A stretch of 64,000 nucleotides of DNA from Mucilaginibacter sp. 44-25 (GCA_001898335.1 MKTS01000013.1:248001-312000), one strand, 5' to 3'; counted from the stretch's first letter, positions 9,455-18,565 are shown. Notes: generated from the letters alone by a model not told the origin. Program-made: numbers and translations.

Positions 9455-11161
9455 TTACGATTTTAATAACAGCCCGTGCATAGCGTTGAGAGTAACCGAA
9501 ATACCCGCATTAATATCATGTGTATAAAACACACTATCCGTTAACATATCTGTAAAAGTTACCGCGCCATTCATTTCCCATTTTTGCAACAGATCTGCAG
9601 GGAGTTGTATGGTAACATGGCGTTCCTCGTTGTTAAAGTTTACTGCAACCACCACTTTTTCGTGGGCAGTGTAGCGTGCGTAGATATATAACTTGGTATC
9701 AAAACCCGGCTGGCACTCATTAGCGATCATCAGTTCATAAAAATCACCATTACTCAAAGCATCACTTTGGGCGGTTACGTTTAGCAGCTTGATATAAAAC
9801 TCCCGTAATTGCTGTTGATCGGCTGATAGCCTGGCACCATCATAAGTGCCATTATTCACCCACTTTTGCAGTTCAGGCAAGTTACAGTAATCAAATATAG
9901 TGGTGCGGCCGTCATCGCCGCTGAAACCCTGCGCGCCAAGTGCAGGTTCGCCTACCTCCTGCCCTGCATAGATCATTACCGGCCCTTTGTTGAGTGTAGC
10001 GCTGATGATCATCCCCGGAATAGCCAGCATGGCATCTCCTGCGAAAAAGCGACTGGCGATACGTTGTTCGTCGTGGTTTTCCATAAAGCGAAGCATATGC
10101 TCATCAATACCCCGGGTATGATGGTTCCACACCGCGTTGATCTCCCAGGTATTGGCACCGTAATCATTACAGGTTAACCGGCGGATGGCATCATACAGGC
10201 CAACCTTATCATATAAATAATCGAAGCCCCCATTGTGGACGTAGTTCGAATATTGATTTTTATCATAAGCTTCGCCGATAAAGATAAGGCCCGGATAAGC
10301 CTGTTTCATTTGCGGCGTAAGCCAGGCCCAAAATTCAACCGGCACCATCTCTATCATATCACAGCGGAAACCATCCACACCCATATCAGCCCAGTAGCTT
10401 AAGATATGCTTCATTTTGTACCATAAGGGCGGTGGTTCGCTTAGCTCATTCTTTTGCCCATCCGGGCGGTAAACGCCGTAGTTAAGCTTGATGGTTTCGA
10501 ACCAATCATTTATGGATGGTGTAGCGCTGAACACATCATTCCCGGTAGCTTTGGCGGGATACTCATCAAACTTGCCATCTTTTAGTGGCGATGTAAACCC
10601 ATCGCCCCCGGGATCATAACCCTGAGGTACCTGAAAATGCTGGCCCGGGATATAGTAAAAATCGTTTACAGGACTATAAGCAACAGATGTATCATCATCC
10701 GCTCCAATATCTCGCACGCCATCAGGCTTTACATCAGAACCGTAGGTACGAGCCACGTGGTTGGGCACAAAATCAATGATCACCTTCATGCCGGCCTTAT
10801 GTGTACGCCCCACCAGTTCCTTAAATTCGGATATGCGGAACTCCGGATCTACCGCCAGGTCAGTAGCTATATCATAATAGTCCTTAATGGCATATGGCGA
10901 TCCGGCACGCCCTTTCACCACATCGGGGTCGTCCGGCTTTATGCCTATTGCAGAATGATCCGTCATGGTGGCATGTTCAATAACGCCGGTATACCAAATA
11001 TGGGTAAAGCCCATAGCCTTTATTGCGGCCAGGGCTTTACCATTAATATCCTTTAGCTTGCCAACGCCATTTTCCTCAACCGAACCATAATATTTATTGG
11101 TTGTATTACAGTTACCGAATAAACGCGGCAGCAGCTGGTATATGATCAATTTGTTGCTCAT
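9455..11161 (-). CDS. GH13 alpha-amylase family protein
   Basis: This 568-residue protein has a GH13 barrel with the four conserved regions: DFVPNH (131-136, counted from a TTG one codon upstream), the nucleophile Asp269 in GFRCDM, the acid/base Glu298 in FIGEAYD, and the transition-state pair His364-Asp365 in ENHDE. There is no signal peptide, so it would act on short maltodextrins in the cytoplasm. I choose the ATG at 11161 over the preceding TTG because it overlaps the TGA of the GH65 gene as TGATG, a pattern of translational coupling. Whether it is a hydrolase, a transglycosylase or an isomerising enzyme is not clear from the motifs. Confidence 0.9.
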   Translation of the reverse strand: MSNKLIIYQLLPRLFGNCNTTNKYYGSVEENGVGKLKDINGKALAAIKAMGFTHIWYTGVIEHATMTDHSAIGIKPDDPDVVKGRAGSPYAIKDYYDIATDLAVDPEFRISEFKELVGRTHKAGMKVIIDFVPNHVARTYGSDVKPDGVRDIGADDDTSVAYSPVNDFYYIPGQHFQVPQGYDPGGDGFTSPLKDGKFDEYPAKATGNDVFSATPSINDWFETIKLNYGVYRPDGQKNELSEPPPLWYKMKHILSYWADMGVDGFRCDMIEMVPVEFWAWLTPQMKQAYPGLIFIGEAYDKNQYSNYVHNGGFDYLYDKVGLYDAIRRLTCNDYGANTWEINAVWNHHTRGIDEHMLRFMENHDEQRIASRFFAGDAMLAIPGMIISATLNKGPVMIYAGQEVGEPALGAQGFSGDDGRTTIFDYCNLPELQKWVNNGTYDGARLSADQQQLREFYIKLLNVTAQSDALSNGDFYELMIANECQPGFDTKLYIYARYTAHEKVVVAVNFNNEERHVTIQLPADLLQKWEMNGAVTFTDMLTDSVFYTHDINAGISVTLNAMHGLLLKS

Positions 11162-13485
11162 CAATAGTTGTTCTGGGTAGGAATTGCGGTACTGCCGCCT
11201 GCCGCTACTGTGTAGCTTTGGCCGTATACGCTTACCTCAACATCTTCATCAGCAGCTTCGTTCTTAATTTCCACCTGGCTTTTTGACACCCTTACGCTTA
11301 GCGGTATACCCCTGAAACCTATTCTGAAAGCGAAGGCATTCCATTGAGCAGGCAACAGCGGATCAAAGGATACCTTTCCATCTTTTACCCTCATACCGCC
11401 AAAACCCTGTACCACACTCATCCAGGTACCAGCCATAGAGGTAGTATGGCAACCATCTTCAGTATCGTTATTGTAATCGTCAATATCCAGCCTGGATGTG
11501 CGCAGATAGAACTGGTAAGCCCGCTCGATATCACCCAGCTTAGCAGCTATAATAGAGTGTACGCATGGCGATAGCGACGACTCGTGCACCGTTCTTGGTT
11601 CATAAAAATCGTAATTGCGGCGAATGGTATCTGTATCATACTCATCCTCAAAAAAGTAAAGCCCCTGCAATACATCCGCCTGTTTGATAAATGGCGAGCG
11701 CAATATCCTGTCCCAACTCCATTTTTGTACCAGCGGGCGATCGGTTGCTGGCAGGTCTTTCACCAATATTTGCTCCTTATCGAGGTAACCATCCTGCTGC
11801 AAAAATATTTGGAGATTATCATCATAAGGAAAATGCATCTTGCTGATGATATCCTTAAAACGGCCTGTTTCAGCTTCCTCGTTGAAATGGATACGGCCTG
11901 TCAGCTCTTTATATTTATCCGGCGATACCGCTTTTACCTTTTCAATTACTTCCAGCGTATAGCGCATGCACCATACCGCTATGGTATTTGTATACCAATT
12001 ATTGTTTACGTTGTTCTCGTACTCGTTGGGGCCGGTTACGCCCAGCATCACATACTGTTGCTTATCTGCCGACCAGTTAACCCGCTGCGCCCAGAACCGG
12101 GCGATACCGATAAGTACTTCCAGACCATAATCAGTTAGGTATTGCTCGTCGCCGGTGTAGTTTACATAGTTGAAAATGGCATAGGCGATGGCGCCGTTAC
12201 GGTGTATCTCTTCAAAGGTGATCTCCCACTCGTTATGGCACTCGGTACCATCCATGGTAACCATGGGGTATAGCGCCGCGCCGTCCTTAAAGCCCAGCAG
12301 CTTGGCATTTTCAATGGCCTTGCCCAACTGCTTGTACCGATAAAGTAATAAATTACGCGATACGCTTTGATCGGCAGTGGCCAGGTAAAACGGCACACAG
12401 TAGGCTTCGGTATCCCAATAGGTAGAGCCACCGTATTTTTCACCGGTGAAGCCTTTAGGGCCAATGTTCAGGCGGTCGTCCTGCCCGGTGTACGTTTGGT
12501 TAAGCTGGAATATGTTAAAGCGGATGCCCTGCTGAGCGGCCGCATCACCTTCTATGATAATATCATTCAATTGCCATTTGGCTGCCCATGCGGCGGCTTG
12601 CTCGGCCAGCATAGCATCAAAACCCTTATGGCATACCTTTTCAAGTAGTTGCTGGGTTAGCTCGAGCATATCAGACGCCGGGTGGTTTTGCGACGACAAA
12701 TTGGCGGCGTATTTACACAAAGTTACCCGCTGCCCTTGCTTTACTTCCATCCTGATCTCGGTGCCAATATATTTTTCGCGTGTTACCGGCTCAGCCTCAA
12801 TGTGCTCCGGTTCGCCGTCAACCGTTAAATGGTATTTCATGCCGGTAGCTACTTCAAAGCCGGTTTTTTTGGTGCGCATTTGCAACACGCCGCCATCATT
12901 CCAGGTATGTTTAGCTACCTCGTCCCAAAACTTTTCATCGTAATTGGCATCTTTATTTACTACGTCGCCATCAATAAACGGTGTTAGTTTTATATAACCA
13001 CCAAAGTTTACGGGCTTTATGGTATAACTTATGGCGGCCGCCTCATCATCAGCCAGGCTGGTGAAGCGAATGGCCTCTACCTCTACCTCCCGGCCCGAAG
13101 CCGTCACCGCCCTGAAATTTCTTTTCAGATAGCCCTCTTTCATGTTTAGCTCCCGTCTGAAGCTTAATACCTTGCACTTGGCCAGATCAAGCTGTTCGCC
13201 GTTGAGCGATACATCAATGCCCACCCAGTTGGCGGCATTTAATACTTTAGCGAAATATTCTGGATAGCCGTTTTTCCACCAGCCTACGCGTGTTTTATCC
13301 GGATAGTAAACCCCGGCAACGTAGTTACCCTGCAACGTTTCGCCACTGTAAGCTTCTTCGAAATTGGCACGGCCACCCATGCGGCCATTGCCCAAACTAA
13401 AAACGCTTTCGGCTATTTTATTATAATGAGAGTTAAAGCCCTCCTCAATTATTCTCCACTCATCAACCTTGAAATACTGTTTCAT
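11161..13485 (-). CDS. GH65 family disaccharide phosphorylase (maltose phosphorylase-like)
   Basis: At 774 residues this is a full-length GH65 enzyme. The general acid is Glu488 in GPNEYENN, close to the position of the catalytic Glu in the Lactobacillus brevis maltose phosphorylase; YWDTE (356-360) lines the sugar site, and the SSLSPCVHS stretch near the C-terminal third fits the phosphate-binding region. It lacks a signal peptide and starts the GH65-GH13-GH31 operon, so phosphorolysis of maltose or a related alpha-disaccharide to beta-glucose 1-phosphate is the most likely reaction. A beta-phosphoglucomutase at 34583 could feed the product into glycolysis. Trehalose, kojibiose or nigerose phosphorylase remain possible. 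No TAnnTTTG promoter was found directly upstream. Confidence 0.9.
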   Translation of the reverse strand: MKQYFKVDEWRIIEEGFNSHYNKIAESVFSLGNGRMGGRANFEEAYSGETLQGNYVAGVYYPDKTRVGWWKNGYPEYFAKVLNAANWVGIDVSLNGEQLDLAKCKVLSFRRELNMKEGYLKRNFRAVTASGREVEVEAIRFTSLADDEAAAISYTIKPVNFGGYIKLTPFIDGDVVNKDANYDEKFWDEVAKHTWNDGGVLQMRTKKTGFEVATGMKYHLTVDGEPEHIEAEPVTREKYIGTEIRMEVKQGQRVTLCKYAANLSSQNHPASDMLELTQQLLEKVCHKGFDAMLAEQAAAWAAKWQLNDIIIEGDAAAQQGIRFNIFQLNQTYTGQDDRLNIGPKGFTGEKYGGSTYWDTEAYCVPFYLATADQSVSRNLLLYRYKQLGKAIENAKLLGFKDGAALYPMVTMDGTECHNEWEITFEEIHRNGAIAYAIFNYVNYTGDEQYLTDYGLEVLIGIARFWAQRVNWSADKQQYVMLGVTGPNEYENNVNNNWYTNTIAVWCMRYTLEVIEKVKAVSPDKYKELTGRIHFNEEAETGRFKDIISKMHFPYDDNLQIFLQQDGYLDKEQILVKDLPATDRPLVQKWSWDRILRSPFIKQADVLQGLYFFEDEYDTDTIRRNYDFYEPRTVHESSLSPCVHSIIAAKLGDIERAYQFYLRTSRLDIDDYNNDTEDGCHTTSMAGTWMSVVQGFGGMRVKDGKVSFDPLLPAQWNAFAFRIGFRGIPLSVRVSKSQVEIKNEAADEDVEVSVYGQSYTVAAGGSTAIPTQNNY

Positions 13486-13618
13486 TATACTAATGATTTG
13501 GCGCTAAATTAATACAAAAAGATATATACGACAGGATTAAAGCTTTTTTTAAACTTCACGTTGATTACCTGCTACTTGCATCTTACAACTATTAGGTTTA
13601 CCTTGCAAAATCCTATCT

Positions 13619-14929
13619 ATGAAAAATACTGTTCTCATTATTGGGGCCGGCGCTGCCGGGCTCATGGCTGCACATACGCTATGCAAAGCAGGCAAAAAAG
13701 TGACTGTTTTGGAAGCCCGTAAGCGCACAGGCGGCCGCATCTACACCGTAAATAACGAATCGTTTTTTAAAGAAACCGAACTGGGCGCCGAGTTTATTCA
13801 CGGCAACCTCCCGGTTACCCTTAGTTTGCTAAAGGAGGCCAGCATCAACTATCGGAGCGCCGATGCCGAAATGTGGCGTTACCAGAATGGCCGTTTTGAG
13901 GAAAACCAAATGGTGATCGATGACTGGGACCTGCTTACCAGGCGCATGGACGAACTGGAGCAGGATGTGCCGGTTTGGGATTTTATGCAACAACATTTCG
14001 CGGAGGATAAGCATGCGGAACTACGCGCTGCTGTATGGTCGTTCGTTTCCGGTTATGATACGGCCGACCCGCGCGATGCCAGCACTTTTGCCCTGCGCAA
14101 GGAATGGGAAAATGAGGACCAGGAAGCCCAGGGCCGGGTAGATGGCGGGTATTGCAGCATGATCAGCTACCTGGCTAACAATTGCCGTAACCGTGGCGGC
14201 GATGTTTTCCTGAACGCGGTTGTACAAAACATTAGCTGGCAACCGGGCCATGTTACCGCTACCCTTGCTGACGGCACGCAATATAAGGCTGAACAATTAG
14301 TAATAGCTGTACCGCTTGGCGTACTTAAAGCCGATGCCGGGCAAACCGGTGCCATCAAGTTTGAGCCACCGTTAACCCAACACCAAACCGCTATAGGGCA
14401 GATGGGGTTCGGCGCCGTGATAAAACTGCTGTTTGCCTTTGACGATGCCTTTTGGCTGGATGATAAAACCCGCAGCATGACCGGCAATAAGGTTGACCAG
14501 ATGGGTTACCTGTTTAGCGATGAGGAAATACCTACCTGGTGGACACAAGCGCCCGACCAGTCTAAAGTATTGACCGGTTGGATAGGCGGACCAGGCGCTC
14601 AGGAAAAAGCCGATAAATCTGACAATGAACTGCGCGACGAAGGTTTACGATCATTAGCCGTAATTTTTAAGCGGGATGTGGATGAACTTAAAGGCAAACT
14701 TACCGCCTGCAGGATCGTGAACTGGATAGCCGACCCTTTTACAAGAGGCTCCTACGCTTATGATAAGGTGGAAACTCCCCAAGGACGTGAGGTGCTAACC
14801 ACGCCAATTGAAAACACCCTATTTTTTGCCGGAGAATACCTGTATAATGGCACGGCAATGGGCACCGTTGAGGCCGCGTTAAGCAGTGGCAAAGAGGCTG
14901 CCGAAAAGGTGCTAAAAGCCGCTCTTTAA
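13619..14929 (+). CDS. FAD-dependent flavin monoamine oxidase family protein
   Basis: This 436-residue flavoprotein starts with the dinucleotide-binding motif GAGAAG (9-14) and the following acidic residue in VLEARKRTGGRI, and ends with the second FAD segment FAGEYLYNGTAMGTVEAAL, the layout of the monoamine oxidase/amino-acid oxidase family. It has no signal peptide and would act in the cytoplasm. It stands alone, divergent from the GH65 operon with a 133-bp shared upstream region. A TACCTTGC element at 13599-13606 resembles a Bacteroidota -7 box with one T missing. The amine substrate is not determinable. Confidence 0.88.
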   Translation: MKNTVLIIGAGAAGLMAAHTLCKAGKKVTVLEARKRTGGRIYTVNNESFFKETELGAEFIHGNLPVTLSLLKEASINYRSADAEMWRYQNGRFEENQMVIDDWDLLTRRMDELEQDVPVWDFMQQHFAEDKHAELRAAVWSFVSGYDTADPRDASTFALRKEWENEDQEAQGRVDGGYCSMISYLANNCRNRGGDVFLNAVVQNISWQPGHVTATLADGTQYKAEQLVIAVPLGVLKADAGQTGAIKFEPPLTQHQTAIGQMGFGAVIKLLFAFDDAFWLDDKTRSMTGNKVDQMGYLFSDEEIPTWWTQAPDQSKVLTGWIGGPGAQEKADKSDNELRDEGLRSLAVIFKRDVDELKGKLTACRIVNWIADPFTRGSYAYDKVETPQGREVLTTPIENTLFFAGEYLYNGTAMGTVEAALSSGKEAAEKVLKAAL

Positions 14930-15086
14930 TAGCGTTCCATTATAAATATACAGGGATGCGGAACAAACGGAACATTTTGTTAATCAGCATCTTAAAAATC
15001 CACTATTCAACAACCAACACTTTACTGTAAAGCCATAAACACCTGTTAGCCAGTGAAACATCGTTATTAAGCAGGTGTTCCGAACG

Positions 15087-15121
15087 GAACGCTTTTGGGA
15101 ACTATAACAGAACGCTTTTGG
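15087..15121. repeat. short direct repeat GAACGCTTTTGG
   Basis: The 12-mer GAACGCTTTTGG occurs at 15087-15098 and again at 15110-15121, 23 bp apart (about two helical turns), in the 223-bp gap between the amine oxidase and the unknown gene at 15153. GGAAC-type words recur elsewhere in the gap. No gene, terminator or other structure was seen here. Confidence 0.4.
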
Positions 15122-15152
15122 AACGGATATTTAAAGCCTCAGAAAAACAGGA

Positions 15153-15686
15153 TCATTGATGATGAAGAGCATCCATTAATTCCATTCGCGCTACAGCAAC
15201 AGGCGCTCGTTTAACAGTTACCCGATAGCTTTCGGCTACACACTCAAATGTACTATCATGAAATGTGATGATGAAATGCCTTTCAGCTTCGTAAAGCCCT
15301 TTGTTATAATACGGGTGTACGCTGTTAATTTCTTTGAGATCATCTATAAGCGGCGAGTCTTTCACTTCGAAAAACCCGTATGAATTTAAACCATGCTCAT
15401 AAAAAGGATGCCCACTCAGGGTTTCGTCATTAGGGCTACCAAGCGAAAATTTTAAACAGCTGGTAAATTCCAGCATAACAAGTAAGGGCGAGCATGCCGT
15501 GGCAGTATGCAAATACTCATCTTCCTCAGTTGCATAGAAGAGTAACCCAACCTTGCTTTCATTTGAAACTAAAAAAGGTTCAGGCGCACCTGTATCCATA
15601 CTAAAGGCACCTGTTATTTCAACTATCTGCATACAGTTATTTTGTTTACACGGCCGGGCTTGCCAGTTTTGGTAAAGTACCGACAT
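15153..15686 (-). CDS. hypothetical protein
   Basis: I do not recognise this protein. The ATG at 15686 gives 178 residues; the frame stays open to a GTG at 15833, which would overlap the upstream membrane gene by 83 bp, but that extension reads as an out-of-frame copy of the neighbour and is less likely. The product looks soluble and mixed alpha/beta, with an acidic middle part and a C-terminal stretch rich in hydrophobic-aromatic pairs (YGFFEVKD, HFIITFHD). No signal peptide, repeats or metal motif are evident. It is the last gene of the pyrR-pyrB strand-wise row. Confidence 0.65.
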   Translation of the reverse strand: MSVLYQNWQARPCKQNNCMQIVEITGAFSMDTGAPEPFLVSNESKVGLLFYATEEDEYLHTATACSPLLVMLEFTSCLKFSLGSPNDETLSGHPFYEHGLNSYGFFEVKDSPLIDDLKEINSVHPYYNKGLYEAERHFIITFHDSTFECVAESYRVTVKRAPVAVARMELMDALHHQ

Positions 15687-15750
15687 CGGGTGCTTTATAT
15701 TAACCAGCAGATCTCCGGGCTCCCTGATAAAAATATATTTATAATTAGGA

Positions 15751-16326
15751 TTAGTTCGTAAAAATATTAGCGGCCGTAAGGCGCTTAAATTTGCGTTCGG
15801 ATAAGTTCCATATGATGATGCAAAGCAAAGCACCCACCGTGAAGCCGATACCCCAACACTTTACCATCCAGTTAATCATATCAGAAAACTCGGGAAATTG
15901 CCTGCCCCCGGTTGAAGTCGCGGGAAAAAATGCAATAGATATTGCCAGGAAAAATATAGAACCGAGTAGCAAACCTCCGTTAAAAAGAACATACTTTATA
16001 AAACCGGCACCGCGCCTTTCGGTCCAACGCTTTACAAAATTGATGTTATCAATATCAGTTCTTGTAAGTCCTTTTTTGCTTAATTGCTCCTCCTCTTTCT
16101 TAAGAGCCACTTTATCATCATAATACTTACCCGAGTGGGCTATGAGCAATAAGGTTGCGAATAACAAAAATACTTTATTAGAGCGTATATTATCGATGAT
16201 GTTGTGGTGGTTAATTACACCATGAACCACTATGATGGTTATTATGAATAATACCCAAAACAGCACATACAATATGCTGCTTTTTGTTTTGCCGTGACTA
16301 ATTAACCATTCATTCAACCTTCTCAT
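15751..16326 (-). CDS. hypothetical membrane protein
   Basis: This 191-residue protein has about four membrane helices (roughly residues 18-38, 50-64, 112-133 and 153-173) and a charged cytoplasmic loop between the second and third (KKEEEQLSKKGLTRTDID). I do not recognise a family. It starts 5 bp after the pyrB stop, so it is very likely cotranscribed with pyrB, although no functional link to pyrimidine synthesis can be read from it. Confidence 0.7.
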   Translation of the reverse strand: MRRLNEWLISHGKTKSSILYVLFWVLFIITIIVVHGVINHHNIIDNIRSNKVFLLFATLLLIAHSGKYYDDKVALKKEEEQLSKKGLTRTDIDNINFVKRWTERRGAGFIKYVLFNGGLLLGSIFFLAISIAFFPATSTGGRQFPEFSDMINWMVKCWGIGFTVGALLCIIIWNLSERKFKRLTAANIFTN

Positions 16327-16331
16327 AATGC

Positions 16332-17258
16332 TTACACAGCCTGCCCGGCCAGCAGATAAAGTACCGCCATACGTATGGCTACGCCGTTTTCTACCTGGTC
16401 AAGTATAATGGATTGTTTGCTATCGGCTACATCGCTGGTAATTTCCACACCACGGTTGATGGGGCCCGGGTGCATTACGGTTATCTCTTTATCCAGGCTG
16501 TCCAGTATCTGCTTGTTCAAACCAAACATCATGGTGTACTCGCGCAGGGATGGAAAGTATTTAATGTCCTGGCGTTCCAGTTGTATGCGTAGCATGTTGG
16601 CTACATCGCACCAGTTAAGGGCTTTGCGCAGGTCGTGCTCCACCTTTACACCCAATGAGCCAATGTATTTAGGGATAAGCGTAGTAGGGCCGCATACCAT
16701 TACCTCGGCACCTAATTGTTTCAGGCATAATATGTTTGATAATGCCACACGTGAGTGCAGGATATCCCCTACTATTACCACCTTTTTACCTTCTACGTCG
16801 CCGTAACGTTCGCGGATAGAAAAGGCATCCAGCAGGGCCTGTGTAGGGTGCTCATGCGCGCCGTCGCCGGCATTCACGATCTGGGCATTAACATGTTTAG
16901 ACAGGAAGATACCGGCACCCGCGTAAGGGTGGCGCATCACCACCATATCTACCTTCATGGCCAGGATATTGTTAACCGTATCTATCAGGGTTTCGCCTTT
17001 GCTTACCGATGAAGAAGAAGCCGCGAAGTTTACAACATCGGCAGATAGCCTTCTTTCGGCCAGCTCAAATGAAAGGCGTGTACGGGTTGAATTCTCGAAA
17101 AAGATATTGGCGATGGTTACATCGCGCAGCGAAGGCACCTTTTTAATAGGTCGGTTTAGCACGGTTTTAAAATTATCGGCCGTTTCAAATATCAATTCAA
17201 TATCGTTACGGTTCAGATCCTTAATTCCTAAAAGGTGACGTGTGCTTAGTCCTGCCAT
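16332..17258 (-). CDS. pyrB: aspartate carbamoyltransferase catalytic subunit
   Basis: PyrB condenses carbamoyl phosphate with aspartate, the committed step of UMP synthesis. At 308 residues it is the usual catalytic-chain length. The carbamoyl-phosphate loop FENSTRTR is at 54-61, the HPTQALLD motif begins at 137, and HPGPINRGVE lies in the C-terminal half. It follows pyrR on the same strand but with a four-helix-bundle gene and a 214-bp repeat region between them. No regulatory chain (pyrI) is seen nearby. Confidence 0.97.
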   Translation of the reverse strand: MAGLSTRHLLGIKDLNRNDIELIFETADNFKTVLNRPIKKVPSLRDVTIANIFFENSTRTRLSFELAERRLSADVVNFAASSSSVSKGETLIDTVNNILAMKVDMVVMRHPYAGAGIFLSKHVNAQIVNAGDGAHEHPTQALLDAFSIRERYGDVEGKKVVIVGDILHSRVALSNILCLKQLGAEVMVCGPTTLIPKYIGSLGVKVEHDLRKALNWCDVANMLRIQLERQDIKYFPSLREYTMMFGLNKQILDSLDKEITVMHPGPINRGVEITSDVADSKQSIILDQVENGVAIRMAVLYLLAGQAV

Positions 17259-17270
17259 GTTATTTTTATA

Positions 17271-17423
17271 ATATCGAACACTGAATGTTGAATTTTGAAT
17301 GATGAATTTCCTTCTTCAATACCACTTTTATCATAATATCGAAAACTGATTTTTGAATGATGAAGTTATCCTATTCAACATTACTTTAGTTATCATATCG
17401 AACTATGAATATTGAATGATGAG
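17271..17423. repeat. three degenerate AT-rich repeats upstream of pyrB
   Basis: Three units of the form ATATCGAA...TGAAT...TTGAATGATGA begin at about 17271, 17336 and 17395, spaced about 60-65 bp. They fill most of the gap between pyrB and the four-helix-bundle gene. A related palindrome (ATCGAA-A-TTCGAT, 17843-17855) lies on the other side of that gene. Confidence 0.6.
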
Positions 17424-17472
17424 GTATTAAATTACTCACCCTTTATCTTTCAAATTGTTCGCTTTAGCTGTT

Positions 17473-17811
17473 TCAATGCTTTTTTACAAAAATCGCCACA
17501 AGTTGATTGCATTCATTCTTCGCGGCAGATACTTTCGTAAAATCGTATAAATTCTTTCGCTCTATTATTTTCAAAGAGATGAGCGATTCTCTTAGTTCTT
17601 TCAAGATGACTTTCATTTTATGAACAAAATCATTTCTTGACTCTGCCGACTGAGCCTCTCCATAATTTAATGCCGGAGAGCATCCTGAGCGAACCAACTG
17701 GCCGGCAAGGTAATTACCGAGCCTTGTAGCCGGCAGCCCTTCAACAACTTCAGATATGATAATCGCGAAGTCAATTAAACGTTCTTCGAGATCATACTTA
17801 GTTGTTGCCAT
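17473..17811 (-). CDS. four-helix bundle protein (23S rRNA intervening-sequence-like)
   Basis: This 112-residue protein matches the small four-helix bundle family named from proteins encoded in 23S rRNA intervening sequences. Features seen are an N-terminal DLEERLIDFA helix, the GNYLAGQLVRSGCSPALNYGEAQSAESRNDFVHKM-type core (about 46-80) and the following KELRESL helix. Members typically form pentamers; their cellular role is poorly known. Here it sits between pyrR and pyrB on the same strand, with AT-rich repeats on both sides, which suggests an insertion into a once-continuous pyr operon. Confidence 0.85.
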   Translation of the reverse strand: MATTKYDLEERLIDFAIIISEVVEGLPATRLGNYLAGQLVRSGCSPALNYGEAQSAESRNDFVHKMKVILKELRESLISLKIIERKNLYDFTKVSAAKNECNQLVAIFVKKH

Positions 17812-17865
17812 TTCTATCTTTCTAAAATTTCGACATTCTTAAATCGAAATTCGATGTTCGTAATT

Positions 17866-18414
17866 CTAATTACCCGTTTCGGATACCAGCACTATCTTGT
17901 CTTCGCCATCGGTTTCTTTCCAGCTTACCACTACCTTTTGTGAGGCGATGGAATCAACTTCGATACCCACATAATCGGCCGATACCGGTATATGGCGCGA
18001 GTAGCGGCGGTCTACCAGTGCAAGCAGCTCTACCTTTTCGGGCCTGCCAAAAGCCTGCATGGCATCCATGGCGGCGCGCACGGTACGGCCTGTCCACAGT
18101 ACATCGTCCATCATGATCACTTTTTTACCTTCTATGATAAAATCAATACGGGTTTGGTTAGGCACCAGTGGTGAGCCCTGCCGTCGAAAGTCATCGCGGT
18201 AAAAGGTAATATCCAGGTCGCCTTGTTGTATATTGCTTTCGGGTAGTATCTTTCTTAGTTCTTCGGCCACGCGTTTAGCCAGGTAAATACCACGTGGTTG
18301 TACGCCAATTAAAACAGAGTTTGAGAAATCGTTATGATTTTCAATTAACTGACGACATAAACGCTGAATAGTGATCTGAAATTTTTGTCCGTCGAGCAGC
18401 GTCAGATTTTGCAT
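17866..18414 (-). CDS. pyrR: bifunctional pyr operon regulator / uracil phosphoribosyltransferase
   Basis: PyrR is a type I phosphoribosyltransferase that can make UMP from uracil and, in some bacteria, regulates pyr genes. The PRPP loop VIMMDDVLWTGRTVRAAM lies at about residues 98-115. The open frame reaches 18471, but I place the start at the ATG at 18414 (182 residues, the usual PyrR length, beginning MQNLTLL), because a perfect TACCTTTG -7 element sits at 18433-18440 on this strand, between the two candidates. PyrB and the four-helix-bundle gene follow. Whether it has RNA-binding attenuator activity in this phylum is not shown by the sequence. Confidence 0.93.
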   Translation of the reverse strand: MQNLTLLDGQKFQITIQRLCRQLIENHNDFSNSVLIGVQPRGIYLAKRVAEELRKILPESNIQQGDLDITFYRDDFRRQGSPLVPNQTRIDFIIEGKKVIMMDDVLWTGRTVRAAMDAMQAFGRPEKVELLALVDRRYSRHIPVSADYVGIEVDSIASQKVVVSWKETDGEDKIVLVSETGN

Positions 18415-18432
18415 CGTTTGGTTGGATTTGGG

Positions 18433-18440
18433 CAAAGGTA
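18433..18440 (-). promoter_or_regulatory. -7 promoter element of pyrR
   Basis: TACCTTTG on the - strand matches the Bacteroidota TAnnTTTG consensus exactly, 18 nt before the preferred pyrR ATG. No clear TTTG box at -33 is visible. Confidence 0.65.
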
Positions 18441-18507
18441 AATTTTTTTGGCGATTATAAGAACACCGCAATGGATTTTAGATTGCTTTCAGCCTTTATG
18501 CAAGGCC

Positions 18508-18541
18508 ATAAAAAAAGCCCTTCCGGTTAACGGAAGGGCTT
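18508..18541 (-). terminator. Rho-independent terminator of rpsA
   Basis: An 11-bp perfect stem (AAGCCCTTCCG 18515-18525, CGGAAGGGCTT 18531-18541, 5-nt loop) is followed on the - strand by a run of seven T. It begins 24 bp after the rpsA stop and separates rpsA from the pyrR promoter. Confidence 0.92.
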
Positions 18542-18565
18542 AATATGATGAACTGTTAACTTAGC

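Noticed and set aside
11584..12138. 184-codon open frame on the + strand
   Set aside because: Antisense to the GH65 catalytic domain, which contains the conserved general acid.
15687..15833. GTG-initiated extension of the unknown gene at 15153
   Set aside because: It overlaps the membrane protein gene by 83 bp and reads as out-of-frame sequence; the ATG at 15686 is preferred.
17271..17423. Possible CRISPR-like array
   Set aside because: Only three degenerate AT-rich units, with no uniform repeat or spacer length and no cas genes.
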